Below are positions 15,714 to 24,146 of a stretch of 64,000 bases of DNA, one piece after another. A program made the position numbers and the translations under genes. Position 1 is the stretch's first letter, and each line of letters opens with the position of its first letter. Source of the DNA: Rikenellaceae bacterium (lineage in GTDB: Bacteria > Bacteroidota > Bacteroidia > Bacteroidales > Rikenellaceae); contig JAJBVT010000034.1 of the NCBI GenBank assembly GCA_020859685.1, positions 25,345-89,344 of the forward strand, read 5' to 3'. The notes beneath the pieces are model-generated. The model had not been told where the DNA came from. It was given only the letters and a program-made list of their open reading frames with translations, and searched no databases.

Positions 15714-18700
15714 ATGGACAAAAAACTGAAGCGCAAGCTGTCAGGTTATAAACCTGCGCTTGCAAGATTCTTCACTGTTGTACTGATGTCTGTTATGACT
15801 ACGGTCGCGTTCGCCCAGAACAGGACCGTGAACGGTACAGTGAAGGATACTAAAGGAGCACCGATGCCAGGTGTGAGCGTCTACATACCCGGAACATCTA
15901 TGGGTACTGTGACAAATGGGGCAGGGGAGTTCTCCCTATCCGGTGTTCCCGACGATGCAATAATCCAGGTCAATTTCTTAGGTTACGAACAGCAGGATAT
16001 TCCTGTTGCGGGCCGTACTACCATCAACGTAGTGATGGAGGAAGATTCCCAGAACATCGAGGATGTGGTGGTAATCGGTTACGGTACACAGAGCCGCGCG
16101 AATAACGCCGGTTCTATTGCCAAAATTACCTCGGCACAGATCGAAAGCCGCCCTGTAACCCGCCTCGAAAATGCGCTCCAGGGCCAGATGGCCGGGGTAT
16201 CGGTGAGGAATACCACCGGTAAGCCGGGTGCGGATATCGAAGTGAGGATCCGTGGTGCCGCCTCTATTACGGGTGATTCCAAGCCGCTGTACGTAGTGGA
16301 CGGTATCCCGTTGGAGTCGCTGCAGGGTATCAACCCGGGCGATATCGAATCTATCGACGTACTGAAGGATGCCGCCTCCGCGGCCATTTACGGTTCGAGG
16401 GGTTCGAACGGTGTGGTACTGGTTACCACCAAGAGGGGCAAGGAAGGAAAGGCTACGGTAACGCTGAACGCCTATACCGGTTTCGGTACCCTCGAAAGAA
16501 AAGTAGATGTTTTGGACTCGTACGAATGGGTCGAATTTAATAAAAAGTACTATGACAGAAAATGGACTCTGAACGGTGGAAGCGCGAGCGATAGCCAGGC
16601 AACAAGGATACAGGCGGCTATTGCCGCAGGCGACCTCGCATCCTCCGATATGGGCGACAGGGCCGCTCTCTCCGCGATTAAAGGAACGTACGGTTTGTAC
16701 GACCCGTGGTGGGATTCTACCGGCGATATCGAAGCAATCGACTGGCAGGATGCATTGTTCCGTAACGCGCCTATCAGCGACGTGCAGCTCAGCATCTCGG
16801 GCGCTAACGAAAGGGTGAATTACACCGTATCGGGCGGTATTTTGGACCAGAAGGGTCTTGTGGCAGGTTCCGAATTCAAAAGGTACACGGGCCGTATAAG
16901 GGTAGGTATCAAGGCTAACGATTACCTTACTATCAATGCCAACCTCGCCCCTTCGGTAAGTAACAGCTACGGTACGCAGGTAGACGGTAAGGACCTTGCG
17001 GTAGCCCGCGCGCTCAGTTTCCCGGGATGGGTACCGGCAGGTGCCGGTAAATATGCCGGTGCGGACCCGTATAAGTTCTATGACGCGTACTGGGGACCCG
17101 GTCCCAATAATGTCAGCCCGTACGTACAGGCAACCGGTCCGTTCGCCCGCGAGGACTATATCCGTCTCAACTCCTCGGTAGATGCCATCGTAAATGTTTA
17201 CAAGGGTCTCACGGTTACCGGTACATATGCGTGGAACTACTATACGCGTACAGACCGTTCCTATACCCCGACCTATATGAGCGGCACATGGGATACTGCG
17301 GACTACGAAGGCCAAAGGTCGAGCTCTTCTTACCGTACGTGGATAAACCACAATACCCTTGCGCAGGTTCTGGCAAACTATACCCACTCGTGGGCCAACG
17401 GCCACTCTCTGGACGTTATGGCAGCCGCTTCTCAGGAACGTACCTCCGACCGGAGTACCCGCCAGCAGATGTCCGATTTCCCCAACGACAAGACTTATGT
17501 TTTCGATAAGGATAAGGGATCTACCACGGGTTATAATACCACCGCTTATGAGGAGAACGCCATCGTTTCCTACTTCGGCCGTGTGATATATAACTACAAG
17601 GACAGGTATATTCTTACCGCATCATTCCGTCGAGACGGCTCGTCAAAGTTCGGCCCGAATAACCGCTGGGGTAACTTCCCGTCGGTAGCCCTTGCATGGA
17701 GGTTTACCGAAGAGCCGTTCTTCGGTAACAACGAATGGTTGTCTCAGGGTAAACTGCGCCTTAGCTGGGGTCTGGCCGGTAACGACCGTATAGGTAACGC
17801 GAAATGGATTTCGACTATGGTTTCCCGGAATTACGTTTTTGGCGACGCCTCCACCAACGGCTATATAATGAACAACATCGCCAACCCCGACCTCGGTTGG
17901 GAATCAACTTCATCGACCAACGTGGGTCTTGACTTTACCTTCCTCAACGGACGTATCCAGTTCTCGGCCGACTACTATTATAAGATGACGAAGGATCTCC
18001 TTCTCGACACTCCGGTGTCGGCCATAACAGGATTTACCTCCATGACCGACAATGTGGGCCGTGTACGTAACTGGGGTATGGAATTCGACGTAACGTCGTT
18101 CAATATCAGCAAAGCAAACTTCCGTTGGAGTACCGACCTCAATATCTCCTTCAACCGCAACAAGATTATGGAACTCTCTGACGGTGACGCGGATATTATA
18201 TTCGGTTCGACGGTAAATGCCCTTATCCACAGGAAAGGTCACGCGATTAACTCATATTACCTATACGAAGCTGAACGTACTCTGCGGGAATCAGACTTCG
18301 ATTCAAACGGAAACGCTTTGGTACCTATCATGGTCAATCAGGGTGTCGGCGATACCAAATGGAAGGACCAGAACGGTGACGGCGTCATTGACCAAAACGA
18401 CAAAATAGTTGCAGGAAGCCTCGAACCGAAATTCGAGTGGGGTATCACGAATACCTTCACCTATAAGAACTGGGACCTCTCGATATTTATCAACGGCCGT
18501 ATAGGCGGTAAACTACTGGCCTCTGGCTCTCGCGGATGGAACAGAGCGACCGACGGTCCGGGATGGAACTATCTCAATACCTGGCTTTACGACGCTTACT
18601 GGAGCGAGGACGAACCGGGTAACGGTAAGACCCCTGCGTTCTGGGCGACCACGACCGGTAACAATTACGACACCAACTGGCTTTACAACGCAACCTACGT

Positions 18701-18917
18701 GCGTCTCAAAAATATCCAGCTCGGATATAACTGGACGCCTAATTTCAAACAAATCAGCAACCTGCGGGTTTACGTGTCGTGCGACAACGTATATCTTTGG
18801 GACCACTACAAACCCGGCTTCTCACCCGAGGGTGCAACACAGGACAATGCGTCGGCAGACTGGGGTTCGTATCCCGTTCCGCGTACATTCATCGTCGGAG
18901 TCAGTATAACATTCTAA
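15714..18917 (+). CDS. SusC/RagA-type TonB-dependent outer-membrane importer
   Basis: A 1067-aa receptor. A long signal peptide ends at VAFAQ (about residue 35). Next come a carboxypeptidase-regulatory-like domain (VNGTVKDTKGAPMPGVSVYI…, about 40-115), the SusC signature DVVVIGYGTQ (TonB-box region, about 117-126), a plug with PLYVVDGIPL and SIDVLKDAASAAIYGSRGSNG, and a C-terminal 22-strand barrel ending in F. Such proteins pair with a SusD lid and import oligosaccharides with TonB energy. Its place beside PL11, GH28 and GH105 genes points to rhamnogalacturonan fragments. SusD starts 15 bases downstream. Confidence 0.95.
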   Translation: MDKKLKRKLSGYKPALARFFTVVLMSVMTTVAFAQNRTVNGTVKDTKGAPMPGVSVYIPGTSMGTVTNGAGEFSLSGVPDDAIIQVNFLGYEQQDIPVAGRTTINVVMEEDSQNIEDVVVIGYGTQSRANNAGSIAKITSAQIESRPVTRLENALQGQMAGVSVRNTTGKPGADIEVRIRGAASITGDSKPLYVVDGIPLESLQGINPGDIESIDVLKDAASAAIYGSRGSNGVVLVTTKRGKEGKATVTLNAYTGFGTLERKVDVLDSYEWVEFNKKYYDRKWTLNGGSASDSQATRIQAAIAAGDLASSDMGDRAALSAIKGTYGLYDPWWDSTGDIEAIDWQDALFRNAPISDVQLSISGANERVNYTVSGGILDQKGLVAGSEFKRYTGRIRVGIKANDYLTINANLAPSVSNSYGTQVDGKDLAVARALSFPGWVPAGAGKYAGADPYKFYDAYWGPGPNNVSPYVQATGPFAREDYIRLNSSVDAIVNVYKGLTVTGTYAWNYYTRTDRSYTPTYMSGTWDTADYEGQRSSSSYRTWINHNTLAQVLANYTHSWANGHSLDVMAAASQERTSDRSTRQQMSDFPNDKTYVFDKDKGSTTGYNTTAYEENAIVSYFGRVIYNYKDRYILTASFRRDGSSKFGPNNRWGNFPSVALAWRFTEEPFFGNNEWLSQGKLRLSWGLAGNDRIGNAKWISTMVSRNYVFGDASTNGYIMNNIANPDLGWESTSSTNVGLDFTFLNGRIQFSADYYYKMTKDLLLDTPVSAITGFTSMTDNVGRVRNWGMEFDVTSFNISKANFRWSTDLNISFNRNKIMELSDGDADIIFGSTVNALIHRKGHAINSYYLYEAERTLRESDFDSNGNALVPIMVNQGVGDTKWKDQNGDGVIDQNDKIVAGSLEPKFEWGITNTFTYKNWDLSIFINGRIGGKLLASGSRGWNRATDGPGWNYLNTWLYDAYWSEDEPGNGKTPAFWATTTGNNYDTNWLYNATYVRLKNIQLGYNWTPNFKQISNLRVYVSCDNVYLWDHYKPGFSPEGATQDNASADWGSYPVPRTFIVGVSITF

Positions 18918-18932
18918 AGCACACATTTCGTT

Positions 18933-20456
18933 ATGAAAAGATTATTAATACTGTTCTTTATAGCGGCCTATGCCACGTCGTGTACCGATATAATAGACAT
19001 ATATCCCGTCGAGAACATGTCCTCGGACCAGTTCTTTGAAAATGAAGTGGAAGTGAACCAGGCCGTAGCCGGTATGTATTCCCGTTTGGGACGTAACGGT
19101 ACCAACGACGACCTTCCGTCCATCCTATACCTGATGCTCTCCGAAAGCCGTTCTGATAACTGGTTTATGGCTACCGCTCCCAATGCACAGCGCGACCAGG
19201 CCGATATACGCCGTTTTCAGGTGCAAACCAGCAACGGCTGGGTTAGTGCTGGTTTCAACAGGCTTTATACATTGATTGCCGACGCAAATTTGATTATCGA
19301 GTCGGTCGACGAGGATACCTACCGGAGACAAAGGGCCGAGGCACATTTCCTCCGTGCCTACGCCTATTTCGAACTGGTCCGTACCTGGGGTGACGTACCG
19401 TTGGTCCTGAAGCCGATAGCCAGACATGAGGCCCTTACATACGAACGTACCCCGTCGACCGATGTGTACGCACAGGTGATAGAAGACTTACAGTATGCCA
19501 TCGCGAACCTCGATGATATGCCTACCGGAGAGGATGCCGGACATGCCGGTGCGTGGGCCGCAAGGACTCTGCTCGCATACGCATATTGTACGATGGCCGG
19601 TTATCCGCTCAATGACGGAACCGCTTACCAAAAGGCCGTGGACGTTCTCTCTCCGATAATCAATAACCTATCGGGACGCTTTGCACCCAACTATGCGGAT
19701 ATTTTCGATATCGACCAGGAAGATACCTGGGACCTGTTTTCTGTTCAGTTCCAGTCGGGTAATGCCGGTCTTGGCTCGTCGCTTCCGGGTTATGAAGTGG
19801 GCGGCGGTTCTTCCACTGCGACCATGTACCCCGAATGGGCTTATTCCGGATACACGGTACAGGGGCAGGATTTCCGGGTGGATAACGGTCTGGTTGACGA
19901 TATGCTCCTCGAGGGCGACCAGCGCGCCGATTTCCCCATACTGACGGAAGGTTACAATTCAGTGGACAAAGATGGTAATTTAGAATGGGTATCAAAGCCT
20001 TACCTCCTTATAAAGTACCTCGTTCGTGACAATACCAACAATGTTATCAAAGCATGGAACGACTACCCGCTCAATTGCCCAATCCTACGCGTATCGGACG
20101 CCTACCTGCTATATGCCGAGGCGCTTATCGGAGTTACTCGTGCATCGGAAGCGTTACCGTGGATAAATCTGGTGCGCACCCGTGCGGGAATCCAGCCGCT
20201 CACGGGCACCCCGACGCTGGCCGACGTTATGGACGAACGCCGCAAGGAGTTTATCGGCGAGGGTAAACGCTATTTCGACCTTGTAAGGCAGGGCGAAACC
20301 GTATTCCTAAGTTCACTCAGGACCTTCCTCGACGATAACAACCAGGTAAGCACCGAGTACGGCGCGAGTTACCCGACCGCAAGGGATATGCTCCTTCCGA
20401 TACCTTACTCGACTATTACCATTAATACTGATTGGGACCAGAATTCTGGTTACTAA
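18933..20456 (+). CDS. SusD/RagB-type surface glycan-binding lipoprotein
   Basis: A 507-aa lipoprotein (MKRLLILFFIAAYATSC, lipobox ATSC). Typical SusD features are the early FFENEVEVNQAVAGMYSRL, the TPR-like AEAHFLRAYAYFELVRTWGDVPLVL near residue 130, and the C-terminal RVSDAYLLYAEALI and LADVMDERRKEFIGEGKRYFDLVRQG. It forms the lid of the adjacent SusC channel and binds the oligosaccharide at the surface. No separate surface glycan-binding protein gene follows; a terminator comes 20 bases after the stop. Confidence 0.95.
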   Translation: MKRLLILFFIAAYATSCTDIIDIYPVENMSSDQFFENEVEVNQAVAGMYSRLGRNGTNDDLPSILYLMLSESRSDNWFMATAPNAQRDQADIRRFQVQTSNGWVSAGFNRLYTLIADANLIIESVDEDTYRRQRAEAHFLRAYAYFELVRTWGDVPLVLKPIARHEALTYERTPSTDVYAQVIEDLQYAIANLDDMPTGEDAGHAGAWAARTLLAYAYCTMAGYPLNDGTAYQKAVDVLSPIINNLSGRFAPNYADIFDIDQEDTWDLFSVQFQSGNAGLGSSLPGYEVGGGSSTATMYPEWAYSGYTVQGQDFRVDNGLVDDMLLEGDQRADFPILTEGYNSVDKDGNLEWVSKPYLLIKYLVRDNTNNVIKAWNDYPLNCPILRVSDAYLLYAEALIGVTRASEALPWINLVRTRAGIQPLTGTPTLADVMDERRKEFIGEGKRYFDLVRQGETVFLSSLRTFLDDNNQVSTEYGASYPTARDMLLPIPYSTITINTDWDQNSGY

Positions 20457-20476
20457 TATTTCTTTGGTTAGATGAG

Positions 20477-20511
20477 GGGAGGCCCGCACCATTAGGTGCG
20501 GGCCCCTTTTT
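20477..20511 (+). terminator. Terminator after susCD
   Basis: GGCCCGCACC (20481-20490) pairs perfectly with GGTGCGGGCC (20495-20504) over an ATTA loop, followed by CCTTTTTG. Confidence 0.9.
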
Positions 20512-20880
20512 GTGGTCACAACTTAGACGGTAATGGGCTTAGTTGCAGCAGTGTTATAAATTGTGAATGGGGTGGAGAACCGGAATAGGTCTCAATATTG
20601 CCCGCCGCCGGAACTCGGAAAACAGGCGGCCGTATCTGGATGGATTGTATGCCGTGGGGGTAAGAGATAAGCCCTATCTAAGAAGAGTTGCCGGTTCCGG
20701 GATTAGCAAAAAACCGGTATACTGTATTGTACCACGACCGGAGTATTATACTTCGGATATTATGCCGGTGCCGGACCATATACTTAGCGAAACCCTATTG
20801 CATTAAAGAGTAGAAGTCATCTACCGGTTTATTAAACCTGGGCACCGGAAACCGAACCCGAACAGGTCTTATACCCATAG
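20512..20880. other. Non-coding gap between susD and hybrid regulator
   Basis: No convincing gene. A 79-codon frame (20567-20806) has no recognisable family features and no promoter-like box. A short hairpin ACTCT/AGAGT with a T-rich tail on the minus strand (20881-20899) could end the regulator transcript. Confidence 0.5.
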
Positions 20881-20899
20881 AAGAAAACTCTCGCAAGAG
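20881..20899 (-). terminator. Weak terminator after hybrid regulator
   Basis: On the minus strand ACTCT-TGCG-AGAGT is followed by TTTTCTTCT. The stem is only 5 bp, so this is tentative. Confidence 0.35.
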
Positions 20900-20912
20900 T
20901 AACTCGGGGCCT

Positions 20913-22811
20913 TTATTTACCCAGCAGATCGTTCCGGTACTGGGTGGGAGTCCGGCCGAAATAGGCCTTGAAACATTTGCTGAAGTAGAGCGGGTCGTTG
21001 AAACCGACGCAGTAGGCCACTTCGGAGACGTTGAGTTCCGGGTCGGAAAACATTCCGGCCGCCGTCTTTAGACGGACGGTCCGCAGGTATTCGTTCGGAG
21101 TCTGCCCGGTAACTCCTTTTACCTTCTGGTAGAACGCGTTACGGCTCATTCCCATACCCTTCATAAGTTCGTCCACCGTGAGGTCGTGCTTTCGCAGGTT
21201 GGACTCTATGAGTTCGTGCAGTTTATTGAAGAATGCCTTGTCGCGGTCGGACTCGGTAGTTAGCCGGGCACCGGGTTCTTGCGAGAACTTTTGCTGGAGG
21301 TGTTCGCGCTGCTCTATAAATTTTACGATACGTGTATAGAGAAGCTTGATGCTGAACGGTTTGGCTATATATGCGTCCGCACCGGCCTCGGCACCTTTAA
21401 TCTGGTACTCGTCCGAAACATGCCCGGTGAGCAAAATAACCGGAATATGGCTCGTAGCGAAGTCCGATTTGATTTTGGATACCACTTCGAACCCGTTCAC
21501 CCCGGGCATCATAACGTCGCATATCACAAGGTCGGGCTGTTCGGCCAAGGCGGTCTCCAACCCGAGTGTCCCGTTGCTGGCATTCAAAACGGTGAAATAT
21601 TTGCCTAACTGGTCGCACACCATTTCCCGGATTTCGTCCTCGTCTTCTATAATAAGTATCTTGTACTCCTTGAGCTGTTTCAGCAGGGCGGGGGCTGTAT
21701 CTTCCCTGTCGGATGCCGCCCTATCCTTGTGGATGGCTATGCCGGGCGCGGCAATCTCGGATATCCACTCTTTGTCGTAACTGTCGTCCGACAAAGGCAG
21801 GTAGACCGACAGGCTGGCTCCGCCGAGTTCCGAACGGTCGGCATACTCATGGTAACCGCAGTGCGACAGGGCCACTTCCGAAATCATCGGAAGGCTAAGA
21901 CCGGCAAGGGAAGCATTGGCGCCCCCGTTCTGACCGGTATTCCTGTTTTCACTCCCCGGTCCCGTACCGTTGCGACCGCTGTCCGATATATTCAGCATAA
22001 AAGTATTCTCCTCCTCCGAAAAGCTGAGCTGAATTCTCACCGCGCCGCCGTCGGGTACGCTGTCGAACGAGTGGGCGAGCAGGTTGTAGGCGATTTTATC
22101 CATCTTTTTCCGGTCGAGAAGTATCTTGCACTCTTCGCGGTTCGAAAGGAAGGCATAGTCGATATTTCGGTCACGGGCGATATCGTGGAAATTGTCGTAT
22201 ACACCCCGGAAAAAAGCCACTGCTTCGGTGTATTGCAGGTTAAGCTCATTGTCCGGTTCACCCCCGTGGCCGAGCTGTTGTAACTGTTCCGCCAGCCCGA
22301 GCAGCCGTTGTGAACCAGCCGAAAGCGTATCGAGCAGTTTATTCACCTCCGGGTCGTGCCCGTGTATCGAGAGGCTATCGATGGCACCGCGTACCATCGT
22401 CAGCGGGGTTTTGAACTCATGCGAAAGGTTGTGGAACGTATGCAGTTTCTGCTCCGCTTTACGCCTTTCGTTGCGCAGGGCGCGGCGCAGAAGCCGTATC
22501 TTGCGGCCCGACCTCCAAAGTATGAACCCTAACAGGCCTGACAGGATTATAATAGCGGCCAGATACCCCTCCATACTACCGTCGGTCGAGAGAGGAACCA
22601 TCCGGTTCGGAACTGCAAAGGATGCGAGTGTACCGGTGCTGTTACGGAAAAGATGAAGATTTGAATCGATTAGGCCGCGGATAACCGGCCCCGAGAGGCG
22701 GGGTAAGTTCGGCTGCAAACCGGTAATATCCCGTACCGGTCTGGTCAATTTGCCCGGAATTCGGAAAACTGAGAATATTGTGCTGAATAGAAAGGATAAA
22801 TTTATACGCAT
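20913..22811 (-). CDS. Hybrid two-component regulator (HisKA-HATPase-REC-AraC) without large sensor domain
   Basis: A 632-aa protein laid out like a Bacteroidota HTCS. One membrane helix (about 83-99, GYLAAIIILSGLLGFILWR) follows an N-terminal part of only about 80 residues. Then come HisKA with FHNLSHEFKTPLT (phospho-acceptor His), an ATPase domain, a receiver domain (KILIIEDEDE, phospho-Asp in DLVICDVMMPG, Lys in AKPF) and an AraC-type double HTH ending in VAYCVGFNDPLYFSKCFKAYFGRTP. HTCS regulators usually carry about 700 residues of periplasmic propeller, absent here. The ATPase N-box reads NLLAHSFD where NLLxNAxK is usual. A -7 box 90 bases upstream supports this start. It probably controls the pectin locus. 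Confidence 0.85.
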   Translation of the reverse strand: MRINLSFLFSTIFSVFRIPGKLTRPVRDITGLQPNLPRLSGPVIRGLIDSNLHLFRNSTGTLASFAVPNRMVPLSTDGSMEGYLAAIIILSGLLGFILWRSGRKIRLLRRALRNERRKAEQKLHTFHNLSHEFKTPLTMVRGAIDSLSIHGHDPEVNKLLDTLSAGSQRLLGLAEQLQQLGHGGEPDNELNLQYTEAVAFFRGVYDNFHDIARDRNIDYAFLSNREECKILLDRKKMDKIAYNLLAHSFDSVPDGGAVRIQLSFSEEENTFMLNISDSGRNGTGPGSENRNTGQNGGANASLAGLSLPMISEVALSHCGYHEYADRSELGGASLSVYLPLSDDSYDKEWISEIAAPGIAIHKDRAASDREDTAPALLKQLKEYKILIIEDEDEIREMVCDQLGKYFTVLNASNGTLGLETALAEQPDLVICDVMMPGVNGFEVVSKIKSDFATSHIPVILLTGHVSDEYQIKGAEAGADAYIAKPFSIKLLYTRIVKFIEQREHLQQKFSQEPGARLTTESDRDKAFFNKLHELIESNLRKHDLTVDELMKGMGMSRNAFYQKVKGVTGQTPNEYLRTVRLKTAAGMFSDPELNVSEVAYCVGFNDPLYFSKCFKAYFGRTPTQYRNDLLGK

Positions 22812-22902
22812 AGTATCCGTCTCTGGCTATTCGACAGGGCCTATGTGACAACCTGTGCCTGGGTTATTAAATAGTTTGGGATAGATTATTAAGGTTGCAC
22901 CA

Positions 22903-22910
22903 CAAAGTTA
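22903..22910 (-). promoter_or_regulatory. -7 box for hybrid regulator
   Basis: On the minus strand TAACTTTG is an exact consensus match, giving a leader of roughly 85 bases before the ATG at 22811. It argues that the short form of the regulator is the native transcript rather than a truncated gene. Confidence 0.5.
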
Positions 22911-23078
22911 ATAGTTTTTCGCATTTACCGAAACCATATATGTTATTTGCGGGTGGAATTACAATACTCTCAGTCGGAAACCGGACTTACGGGTAGCTTC
23001 TGTTGCAGGGTGGAAGAGGCGGTCCTGCTCCCGGGAATGAAATTATCCATATATTTATAAGCAATAAACAGTGATAAT

Positions 23079-23798
23079 ATGGCCCTTCTTGAAGTGTGCG
23101 CCGAGTCGATAGATTCGGCTCTTACGGCCGAGCGGTGCGGAGCAGCGAGGATAGAGTTCTGCGATAATATGCACGAGGGCGGCACTACCCCCTCGGCCGG
23201 AAATATTACCATACTGCGGGATGCTCTGAATATCGAACTGTTCCCGATTATACGTCCTCGGGGCGGTGATTTCGTCTACACCGACCGGGAGTTCGAGGCG
23301 ATGCTCGAAGACGTGCGGTTCTGCGGAAGGACGGGCTGCGACGGGATTGTGACGGGGGTCCTCACGCCGGAAGGCGCGGTTGATACCGCCCGGTGCCGGG
23401 AGCTGGCCGCGCTGGCAGCATCGCTGGGTATGAAGGCGGCTTTCCACCGGGCGTTCGACGTGTGCGGAGACCCGGATAGCGCTTTGGAAGATATAATCGG
23501 TATCGGCTTTATCCGTATACTGACGTCCGGTGGCGCCGCGGCGGCGCCGGAAGGAGTTACGGAACTACGACGGCTGGTCCAAAAGGCGGCTGGTCGGATA
23601 GCGATAATGCCCGGCGGCGGTGTGACCCCGGAAAACGCAGCGGGAATATTGCACCGGACCGGGTGCCGGGAGATACACGGCACTTTTAGCAGCCGGTACG
23701 AGAGTCCGTCACCCGGCCCTGTATGGGCGAACTGCTCACGCCGGCAGGCCGACCCGGTGAAGATAAGGAAGGTATACGAAACCATCAAAGATTTATAA
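23079..23798 (+). CDS. cutC: CutC family protein
   Basis: A 239-aa TIM-barrel protein of the CutC family. The N-terminus LLEVCAESIDSALTAERCGAARIEFC, then EGGTTPSAG, FPIIRPRGGDFVYT, AFHRAFDV and ILTSGGAAAAPEG are the standard CutC blocks, in order. CutC was named for copper tolerance, though the biochemical role is unclear. Length and ends are normal. It is a single gene, divergent from the hybrid regulator. Confidence 0.9.
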   Translation: MALLEVCAESIDSALTAERCGAARIEFCDNMHEGGTTPSAGNITILRDALNIELFPIIRPRGGDFVYTDREFEAMLEDVRFCGRTGCDGIVTGVLTPEGAVDTARCRELAALAASLGMKAAFHRAFDVCGDPDSALEDIIGIGFIRILTSGGAAAAPEGVTELRRLVQKAAGRIAIMPGGGVTPENAAGILHRTGCREIHGTFSSRYESPSPGPVWANCSRRQADPVKIRKVYETIKDL

Positions 23799-23949
23799 GG
23801 ATGGCGATTAAGCAGATAAATTGCGGGTCATTGCCATAATCACGCTCATGTCGGAACGTGCACCCTGTTGCAGCGAAATCGGGGTCCATCATAAACGTGC
23901 CGGGTGCCGCGACGGCTATGTGATTTATACCCGGGGCGGGACAAACAAA
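23799..23949. other. Non-coding gap after cutC
   Basis: No open frame with family features and no clear promoter. Together with 23976-24146 it forms a roughly 350-base gap between convergent genes; the only clear element is the hairpin at 23950-23975. Confidence 0.4.
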
Positions 23950-23975
23950 ACAGGGAGGAACTGCGTCCTCCCTGT
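23950..23975 (-). terminator. Terminator for the VWA protein gene
   Basis: ACAGGGAGGA and TCCTCCCTGT (10-bp perfect stem, 6-base loop); on the minus strand it is followed by TTTGTTTGT. It lies about 170 bases beyond the VWA gene stop. Confidence 0.7.
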
Positions 23976-24146
23976 CCGGCTGGCTAATCTCGTTCGGTAG
24001 GTTTCAAGGGAACAGGCTAAGGACCCTCGTCGTCCCCGGGGGGAATCAGTTTGGGGCGTCTGCCGGTACCGGGATTAGCGGATGTGTATTTATTAAAGTG
24101 CTTATTTATTTTAAAGTATACCGTTTGAGTTAAATAACAACATAAG

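Noticed and set aside
15978..17405. 475-codon minus-strand frame inside susC
   Set aside because: Antisense shadow of the SusC gene; His/Arg/Val-rich product without any family pattern.
20567..20806. 79-codon plus-strand frame after susD
   Set aside because: No family pattern, no promoter box and a terminator just upstream.
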